Source of the DNA: Nakamurella deserti
GTDB lineage: Bacteria; Actinomycetota; Actinomycetes; Mycobacteriales; Nakamurellaceae
DNA length: 64,000 bases
Reading direction: 5' to 3'
NCBI RefSeq assembly: GCF_003260015.1
Contig: NZ_QCXS01000002.1
Span: 1,798,001 to 1,862,000, forward strand
Below, piece after piece: positions 58,527 through 64,000 of this stretch. The notes beneath the pieces were generated by a model, which searched no databases, was not told the DNA's origin, and worked only from the letters and a program-made list of their open reading frames with translations. Made by a program: the position numbers and the translations under genes. Positions within the stretch are counted from its first letter, which is position 1; every line of letters starts with the position of its first letter.

Positions 58527-58712
58527 TCACTGCTTCTGGCGGGCCGTGTAGCGGACCATGAGGTAGCCGACCACCGCGGTGGAGATCGCGAGAATGGCGG
58601 TGGGCACGACGGTTCCGAGGAGGACGTCGTCGGCGTCGTTGAAGAACAGGTAGCCGAGGACGGCCCCGATGACGAAGCCGACGACGGCACCGGTGCTGCT
58701 TTTCGCGATCAT
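58527..58712 (-). CDS. 61-aa two-span membrane protein, possible immunity protein
   Basis: Two hydrophobic helices (GAVVGFVIGAVLGYLFF; LGTVVPTAILAISTAVVGYL) flank an acidic turn (NDADDV); the tail is basic (RYTARQKQ). ATG 58712 has GAAGGAAG at a good distance. It is similar to the 56-aa protein at 55099-55269. The gene lies between the methyltransferase and the peptide genes. Small two-span proteins encoded next to peptide toxins are often immunity factors, but nothing in the sequence proves that. Confidence 0.75.
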   Translation of the reverse strand: MIAKSSTGAVVGFVIGAVLGYLFFNDADDVLLGTVVPTAILAISTAVVGYLMVRYTARQKQ

Positions 58713-58812
58713 GGACGCTTCCTTCGCTGGGGATCGGACAGGACGTGGGAGTCGCCGCGCGCCGGTGGACCGGCCCCACCGGGGGCCGGATCACGGGCCG
58801 CCGGCCGGTCGC

Positions 58813-59622
58813 TCAGCACGACCGGTCCGGCGGCGCCCGGTACACCGCGATGTAGGAGGGGCCCGCATCGGCGGCGGCGGTCGCGTCCCACGATCCGTGA
58901 CGTGCCTCGGGGACGAGACCGTGCGCGGCGGCGACGGAGTCGAGGTCGTCGGGTTCGATCAGCAGACTCTCCTCCGAGGCCTCCCGGTCGGCGCCGGCCG
59001 CCGTCCAACGGTGGCGCACCGACCAGCGTCCGGTCGGCGCGTCGAGGGTCGCGGTCATCCGCAGTCCGCCGTCGAGCCCGGCGACGGGGACGACGAACAC
59101 CGCCTCGGCCCGCCCGGCGTGCAGCGCGCGGACGTGGCCGGGGAGGTGCGTCTCGACGACCAGCGCACCACCCGGCCGCAACGTCCGGGCCGCGGCGGCG
59201 ACGGCGGCGGCCTGGTCCGCGCGGGTGGGCAGCATCGACACCGTCGCGCACACGCAATACACGACGTCGGCCAGGCCCGGCTCGGTCCAGCGGCGGATGT
59301 CGGCCTCGATGTAGCGCACCGCGACCCCGGCGGCCGCCGCGGCGGCCCGTCCCGCGCGCAGCAGGTCCGGCGAGGTGTCCAGCCCGGTGACCACGCCGCC
59401 CCGGGCGGCCAACGGCACCGCGATCCGCCCCGATCCGACGCCCTGCTCGACGAACACCGCACCCGGTCGCGGGGCGAGCGCCCGGAGGAAGCCGGCGGTG
59501 ACGGCGGCCCGGTCGTCGTGCGGGAAGACCCGGTCGTAGATCTCGCCGAACAGACGGCCGTAGCCCGGTCCCTGGTCACCGTCCGCGCCGGCGTCCCGGC
59601 GAGCGGGCGACGCGGTCAGCAC
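58813..59622 (-). CDS. class I SAM-dependent methyltransferase
   Basis: 269 aa. An N-terminal family-like segment (YGRLFGEIYDRVFPHDD) precedes the SAM-binding motif I, FVEQGVGSGRIAVPLA, with the acidic residue in VVTGLDTS. Motif post-I and VVYCVCATVSMLP follow. GTG 59622 overlaps the stop of the SdpA-like gene by 7 nt (GTGCTGA), indicating tight coupling. In this locus it could modify the peptides or a quinone/lipid cofactor; the substrate is unknown. The long open frame to 60120 is a run-on. Confidence 0.85.
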   Translation of the reverse strand: MLTASPARRDAGADGDQGPGYGRLFGEIYDRVFPHDDRAAVTAGFLRALAPRPGAVFVEQGVGSGRIAVPLAARGGVVTGLDTSPDLLRAGRAAAAAAGVAVRYIEADIRRWTEPGLADVVYCVCATVSMLPTRADQAAAVAAAARTLRPGGALVVETHLPGHVRALHAGRAEAVFVVPVAGLDGGLRMTATLDAPTGRWSVRHRWTAAGADREASEESLLIEPDDLDSVAAAHGLVPEARHGSWDATAAADAGPSYIAVYRAPPDRSC

Positions 59623-60182
59623 GCCGGATCCGTCCACGCCTCGAAACGCGATGCGAAAAGGTAGTCCGGCTCCGGCTCCTCGTCGTGGCCGGTGTGCCGG
59701 AGTACCAGGAACTGGAAGCCCCGCGGCGGCCCCGCGGGGTCGTCGGCCACCGCGGTCGCGACGGCACGCCGGGTGAACGAGCGCAGCAGCCGGTACGCCG
59801 GCGTGGTGGTCAGGTCCAGCCCGGGGATCTGCAGGTAGGTCACGAGCTCCCCGCAGACGTCGATGAGCGCCTTGTCCGCGCGCCGGTCGGGGAACCAGAA
59901 AGCCTGTCGCCAGGTGCGTCCGGGGATGATCGACGGCTCCCGCCAGGCGGTCTGCGTCCCGTCCGCGCGCAGCCAGCGGTGCATCACCCGGAAGTCGTGG
60001 ATCGCCGGGTCGGGGGCGAAGAACCGCCAGTTCGGGATGACCACCCCGAGCGGGTCCCGCCGGCGGAACCGGTCGAAGGTGCGGTTCGGGTGCTGGCTCA
60101 GGGCGGTGACCGCGACCCACGAGCCGAGGACGGCGGTGATCCCCAGTTCGACCGCCCGGCCGGCGACCGGTGCGGCCTTCAC
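59616..60182 (-). CDS. SdpA-like protein of a peptide maturation system
   Basis: 188 aa from GTG 60182, which overlaps the stop of the HTTM-hydrolase gene as GTGA. An N-terminal hydrophobic segment (AVELGITAVLGSWVAVTAL) precedes the motif VVIPNWRFFAPDPAIHDF near residues 44-61. This resembles the FF-x-x-x-P signature of SdpA-family proteins that accompany SdpB. Aromatic/charged segments follow (MHRWLRADG, WREPSIIPGRTWRQAFWFP). In Bacillus, SdpA is a soluble partner needed for maturation of the SDP toxin. Assignment rests on the motif plus its gene order next to an HTTM protein. Confidence 0.65.
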   Translation of the reverse strand: MKAAPVAGRAVELGITAVLGSWVAVTALSQHPNRTFDRFRRRDPLGVVIPNWRFFAPDPAIHDFRVMHRWLRADGTQTAWREPSIIPGRTWRQAFWFPDRRADKALIDVCGELVTYLQIPGLDLTTTPAYRLLRSFTRRAVATAVADDPAGPPRGFQFLVLRHTGHDEEPEPDYLFASRFEAWTDPAC

Positions 60183-62086
60183 ACCGCCACCTCGTGGACA
60201 GCGGCGAGGCAGTCGTCCACGAACGCCCCTATCGCGGCCGACACGGTTGCCGCGCAGCGGGAGTCGGTGAGGATGCTGTCGTGGTCGGCGCCGGTCACGA
60301 CCTGCGTGCGACCCCAGGGCGCCGCGTCGACCATCGCCTGGTACAGCCCCGCCTGGGCGGCGTCGTCGGCCACCGTGTGTTCGGCGCTGAGGACGAGGAC
60401 CGGCACCCGGATCGCGGGAAGCCCCGGCCAGCTGTCGAAGTCGGCGCGCACGGCCGCCCACTCCCGGCGGCCGGCGTGCCAGAGTCGGCTCGTCCGGTAC
60501 TGGGCGAGCACGCCCGGTCGGACCGCCGCCGGCATGCGGCCGAGGAAGTCCGGGACCTTGAGCAACATGCCCAGCCCGAGGTCCAGCGACCGGGCGACGA
60601 CGGGAAAGGTCTCGGTGAGCCGCTTCTGGCCCTGGGCCTGCCGTTCGGACAGCCGCAGCTCGTCGGGGTGGCTGCTGTCCACCAGCACCACTGCGCGTAC
60701 CCGGACGTCGGTCACCGCGGCGACCCGCAGCGACAGGTAGCCGCCGAGCGAATGGCCCACCAGCACGACATCCCTCCCGCGGCCCACGGTCTCGAGCACC
60801 TGGCGGGCGTCACGCTGCAGGTCGGCCATGGTGGTGGCGGTACCCGGCCGATGACCGCTGGCGGCGTAGCCCGCCCGGTTGTAGGTCACGACGGTGGCGG
60901 ACAGCGCGAGGGCGTCCGCGATCCACTGCCAGTGCTCCGAGGTGGACACCATGCCGTTCTCGAAGAAGTACAGCGGCGCGGCCGGGTCGGTGCTGCCGAA
61001 GACGCGGTAGGCCAGCCGGTTGCCCTCCGGTGTCAGGACGAACTGCTCGTCCCCCCAGCCCCGCGCGACGATCCGGCTGTCGGCCCGCGTGGTGACCGCG
61101 GCCAGAACGGCGACCACGCCACCGATGGCGCCGAGCACCGCGGGCAGCGTGTCGTCACGCGCGGCGGTGGCTCCGCCGGCTGTGGCCGACCGCGCCCGCG
61201 CCGTGTACAGCACGGCAGGGTGCATGGAGGCGAACGCCGGCAGGAACCGGCCCAGGCCCATGATCCGGGCGTTGGCGAGGTGGAACAGCAGCGCACTGCC
61301 GACGTAGGTGCGGGCCGGCCGGCCGCCGGCCGCGTACACCAACGGGAACGTGCACTCCAGGGCCAGCACGGAGGTTCCCAGGATCCGCGCCGCTCGCGGG
61401 AACCGCCGGACCGCCCGCCACACATCGGCGTCGCCGTAGGTCAGGGTGCGGGTGATGCCCTCCAGCGCCGTGCCCTCGCGCCACGAGGAGCCGGCGATCT
61501 TGACCCAGCCCGAGGCGGCGTAGGACAACGTGGCCTGCGCGGCGACCGCCCACAGCGCCGCATCCACGATCCGGGTCCGCACACCGGCGGCACGGGCGAT
61601 CGCGGCGGCGGCCTGCACCAGGAAGTTCACCTGGTCCGATCCGTCCGTGCCGTAGTGGTGCCGCGGGTACATCAGCAGACCCGAGACGGCCACCGTGGCA
61701 TCGGCTGTCGCCCGCAGCCGGCGTGACCGGACCGGTGACAGCAGCAACGCGGACGCGGCGACCTTGGCGATGTGCAACGCGGTCGTCGCGGGCCCGGTCG
61801 CCACCAGGTCCAGCAACCGCCGGGTCGGCGCGGAGGTGCCCCGCAGATTGTCCCGCGTGATCGACCAGTCGTTGAGCCCACCGGGCCGTCGGGCGTCGGG
61901 ACGGCACAGGTGTTCCGCGCTGATGATGAGACTGGTGACGGCCGACGTGCGTTCCATGAGTCCGAGCGCCTGTGCCCGGCCCAGGTCGGGCGGCGCGAGG
62001 ACCGTTCGGAGCAGTCTCCTCATCCGGCGGACACCGCGGATGTCGCGACCGCGGTCCGATCGCCCGCCGCCGTGCGTTCGTCCCAC
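60179..62086 (-). CDS. HTTM (SdpB-like) membrane protein fused to an alpha/beta hydrolase
   Basis: 635 aa. Residues ~30-335 carry about seven hydrophobic segments of the HTTM type, the fold of vitamin K-dependent carboxylase and SdpB. They include MERTSAVTSLIISAEHL, LLMYPRHHYGTDGSDQ and LSYAASGWVKIAGSSWREGT, the Y..SG..K..G..W..G pattern. Residues ~355-635 are an alpha/beta hydrolase with VVTYNRAGYAASG, nucleophile elbow GHSLGG (Ser446), LVLSAEHTVADDAA and GADHDSILTD. The joint runs without a break. Start GTG 62086 is uncertain; ATG 62023 is an alternative. Known SdpB proteins lack the hydrolase, so the fusion is unusual. The hydrolase could act on the peptide, a lipid or a quinone epoxide (inference). 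Confidence 0.8.
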   Translation of the reverse strand: MGRTHGGGRSDRGRDIRGVRRMRRLLRTVLAPPDLGRAQALGLMERTSAVTSLIISAEHLCRPDARRPGGLNDWSITRDNLRGTSAPTRRLLDLVATGPATTALHIAKVAASALLLSPVRSRRLRATADATVAVSGLLMYPRHHYGTDGSDQVNFLVQAAAAIARAAGVRTRIVDAALWAVAAQATLSYAASGWVKIAGSSWREGTALEGITRTLTYGDADVWRAVRRFPRAARILGTSVLALECTFPLVYAAGGRPARTYVGSALLFHLANARIMGLGRFLPAFASMHPAVLYTARARSATAGGATAARDDTLPAVLGAIGGVVAVLAAVTTRADSRIVARGWGDEQFVLTPEGNRLAYRVFGSTDPAAPLYFFENGMVSTSEHWQWIADALALSATVVTYNRAGYAASGHRPGTATTMADLQRDARQVLETVGRGRDVVLVGHSLGGYLSLRVAAVTDVRVRAVVLVDSSHPDELRLSERQAQGQKRLTETFPVVARSLDLGLGMLLKVPDFLGRMPAAVRPGVLAQYRTSRLWHAGRREWAAVRADFDSWPGLPAIRVPVLVLSAEHTVADDAAQAGLYQAMVDAAPWGRTQVVTGADHDSILTDSRCAATVSAAIGAFVDDCLAAVHEVAV

Positions 62087-62087
62087 A

Positions 62088-62099
62088 GGAACACGTTCC
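62088..62099. promoter_or_regulatory. inverted repeat just upstream of the HTTM-hydrolase start
   Basis: GGAAC-AC-GTTCC is a perfect 5-bp inverted repeat. A second palindrome, TTTCCGGAAA, lies at 62126-62135. Both sit between the candidate promoter and the first gene of the locus, where a repressor or activator could bind. Confidence 0.3.
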
Positions 62100-62246
62100 C
62101 ACTCCTCGACACACGGTCCGGACGATTTCCGGAAAACGAACAGAGAATGACAACCGGGCAGAGCGGAATTGCGACCTCACCATTCCCGGCCTGCGCGCGA
62201 CGCGTGCCCGTGCACCACATCAATGCGCGTAAGGCCGGGGTAAAAG

Positions 62247-62275
62247 AACGTAGCACCGGCATACGCGCCCCACAA
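62247..62275 (-). promoter_or_regulatory. candidate promoter for the SDP-like operon
   Basis: In the minus strand, TTGTGG (62275-62270) and TACGTT (62252-62247) are separated by exactly 17 bp. That would start transcription near 62240 and give a leader of ~150 nt before GTG 62086. Confidence 0.35.
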
Positions 62276-62958
62276 GATCGACCCGGTGCCGATTTGCACC
62301 TCGACAACGGATCACCCGTCCGTGACGTACCGTTCGCGGCCGCCACCCGCCCGGGCGACCAGGCCCACACGGACAATCACTGACGAAACACAACCGAGAC
62401 AGTTCAACCGGAGCCCTTTCCGGCGGTCCGTCGGGCGCGACTCCGATCGCTGCACCCCGGACGCCGACCACCAGCGAGCACCTCGTCACCCATTCGCCGT
62501 CGCCGCGCCGACCGGCAGCGCCCCGTCGGGCGGCCGGGACCGGTGGCACCCACCGCCCGGAAGTGGTTGCCGGGAAACACCGGGAATGTGTCGGCGGCAG
62601 CGAATGGGCCGTACCGGCCGGCCACACACGGAAATGGTTCGCCTGCTGTTCACCGGTCCACCGCCGGCCATTCATCGACGACACCGCTCGTTGCCCGGCC
62701 GCCGGATCCGCACCACACGGTCGGCGGTGTTCCGGGGCGCCCGTCGCGGGCCGTCCGGTGCGTCCGTCGTCGTCCGACGCGGGGCCGGCGGCGCGCGCCG
62801 GTCGGCGCGACCACGGCCCGCGGAACGGTCCCGCCGGGTCGTCGCTGCGGCACGGTGGCGGCGCCTCCCGCCACCGGGGCGGGAGGTGAGCCGGGCGCAC
62901 GGAGGATCACCGGGCACCCGAGGCGCCCGACCGGCGCCTCCCGGGGGAGAATGAGCGG

Positions 62959-64000
62959 GTGACGACCACCGAGAACACCACGGCCGACGCCGCTCCCCGA
63001 CCGCGACGGGCACCGGCGCGACGGCGCGCCGCCACGGTGGCGCAGACACCGCCGGCCCCCGACGCGACGAACGGAGCGACCGCCCCCGCGCCGCGCGCCC
63101 GCCGGACCCGCACCGCCGCCATGCCCACCGCCGACGGTGCGCCCACCCCCGGCGGAACACGGCGCACGCCGACCGCCCCGACCCCGGCGGGGGCCCGGAC
63201 CGACACCGCCGCGGCCGGAAAGACCCCCCGGCGGACCCGGACAGCCGTCACGCCACCGGCGGACGACGTCGCCGCGGCGCCCCGCCGGGCCCGGAAGGTC
63301 GCCGCACCGTCGACCACCGTTCCCGCGGACGGGGTGTCGGCGCCCCGCGCCCGCCGCGCGACCCGTGGTGACGCCTCGACCGACACCGACACCGACACCG
63401 CCGCCGCGCCGACCGGGACGCCTGCCGTCACCGACGACGACACGACCCCCGCACCCCGTCGCCGCCGCACCGCCGCGACGCCATCGGTCGCGCCGCCGGC
63501 CGCCACCCGGCGGCGGGCACGCGCCGCCGCCAACGCCGCCGCCGCGGCGGCGGACGACACGGCGGCCACGCCCACCACGGCTCGCACCACCCCGAAGTCC
63601 CGTGTCGCCGCACTGGCCCGGGCCCGCACCGCCCCGACCGCCGACGCGGCACCGGCAACCCGGCGCACGGCCCGTCGCCGCGCCACCACCGCGTCAGGCC
63701 CGGACACCGACGCCACGGCGACCGACAGCACCGCCACCGACGGGACGCCGACCGGTCCCGGAGCGACCACCACCGGCGCCGCGGCGATCGCCGCAGGACA
63801 CGACATCACCGACACCACCGACACCACCGGGCCCACCGGGTCCGGGGTGGGCGGACCGGACGGCGCCGCCGCCGGGTCGGAGGTGTCGCCCGCCGCGACG
63901 CCGACGGACGGGTCCGCGCCGACGGACGGGTCCCTCCCCACGGACCTCTCGGCCGCCGGGCCTGCGACCGCGCCGGCGGCGGAGGAGGTCTCGGCACTGG
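62959..64000 (+). CDS. low-complexity N-terminus of a large protein, cut by window edge
   Basis: GTG 62959 has GGGGGAG at 62943-62949. 347 codons are visible with no stop. The sequence is Ala/Thr/Arg/Pro-rich, with recurrent basic motifs (PRRRRTAATP, RRTRTA, ARRATRG) that give way to a more acidic Thr/Asp/Gly part (HDITDTTDTTGPTGSG). No domain is visible. In mycobacteria the gene divergent from gpdA (gpsA) at this location is ppk, polyphosphate kinase, so a kinase with an extended N-terminus is possible. That is inferred from gene order only. Confidence 0.6.
   Translation, partial: MTTTENTTADAAPRPRRAPARRRAATVAQTPPAPDATNGATAPAPRARRTRTAAMPTADGAPTPGGTRRTPTAPTPAGARTDTAAAGKTPRRTRTAVTPPADDVAAAPRRARKVAAPSTTVPADGVSAPRARRATRGDASTDTDTDTAAAPTGTPAVTDDDTTPAPRRRRTAATPSVAPPAATRRRARAAANAAAAAADDTAATPTTARTTPKSRVAALARARTAPTADAAPATRRTARRRATTASGPDTDATATDSTATDGTPTGPGATTTGAAAIAAGHDITDTTDTTGPTGSGVGGPDGAAAGSEVSPAATPTDGSAPTDGSLPTDLSAAGPATAPAAEEVSAL

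Larger units (their letters stand above)
62087..62958. other. 872-bp intergenic region between divergent genes, no gene supported
   Basis: Base composition drops here (about 55% G+C at 62101-62160), unlike the genes on either side. I see the two palindromes and candidate promoter near the left end. CGGAAGTGGTT (62558-62568) and CGGAAATGGTT (62629-62639) are similar motifs 71 bp apart. ORFs that cross the region have no ribosome binding site or family similarity. It probably holds the control regions of both divergent operons. Confidence 0.5.

Noticed and set aside
62088-62099. LexA (SOS) box upstream of the HTTM gene
   Set aside because: The half-sites GAAC and GTTC are separated by 2 bp, not the 4 bp of an actinobacterial SOS box.
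62220-62900. 226-aa minus-strand ORF in the intergenic region
   Set aside because: Composition is low-complexity, third positions are mixed, and no ribosome binding site or domain is seen.

Overview
The window is a stretch of chromosome from a very GC-rich actinobacterium. Third codon positions are almost always G or C, GTG starts are common, and most neighbouring genes are linked by 4-nt GTGA or ATGA overlaps. The gene blocks match conserved actinobacterial arrangements: rpsT/holA, rne-rplU-rpmA-obgE-proB-proA-nadD-rsfS-gpgP, valS-folC-DUF4233-ndk, thiL-ung and plsC-gpsA-ddl. A mycothiol-dependent isomerase fold and an F420-type oxidoreductase are present too. Nakamurella-like lineages fit, but the genus cannot be fixed from sequence reading alone. 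I see no rRNA, convincing tRNA, insertion sequence, prophage or CRISPR array.

Left third (1-27 kb): a truncated UbiB-type kinase, hemW, an esterase, lepA with two tiny membrane proteins coupled to it, a DoxX-like protein, a secreted lipase-like lipoprotein, and rpsT facing holA. From 9946 to 19926 lies a nearly complete haem locus: hemA divergent from hemE-hemY-hemQ-hemH-hemC-hemD-hemB-hemL. The presence of hemQ together with hemY and hemH indicates the coproporphyrin-dependent route. It is followed by a class V aminotransferase, a low-complexity protein of unknown function, and comEC-comEA.

Middle (27-49 kb): a leftward housekeeping run makes a small Cys-rich protein, GpgP-like phosphatase, RsfS, NadD, ProA, ProB, Obg, L27, L21 and RNase E. 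A 414-bp minisatellite separates this from a GNAT protein, Ndk, a DUF4233 membrane protein, FolC and ValS. Next come an LLM-type oxidoreductase, a maleylpyruvate-isomerase-like protein, an acyl-CoA dehydrogenase and a degenerate CobT-like protein.

Right part (49-64 kb): ung, thiL, a stand-alone Lrp/AsnC ligand domain, a DUF3515 protein, ddl, gpsA and plsC. Immediately upstream of plsC, and reading in the same direction, is the most unusual locus of the window (55099-62086). It encodes an HTTM (SdpB-like) membrane protein fused to an alpha/beta hydrolase, an SdpA-like protein, a SAM methyltransferase, two small two-helix membrane proteins that resemble each other, two short peptides sharing a Gly/Ala-rich C-terminal core, a DCC thiol oxidoreductase and an ABC exporter. 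I read this as a candidate SDP-like peptide maturation, export and immunity system. The window ends in the low-complexity N-terminus of a rightward gene.

Several tandem repeats sit exactly at gene 3' ends (after hemW, the lipase and hemL) or in the rne upstream region. They appear to be a recurring feature of this genome.
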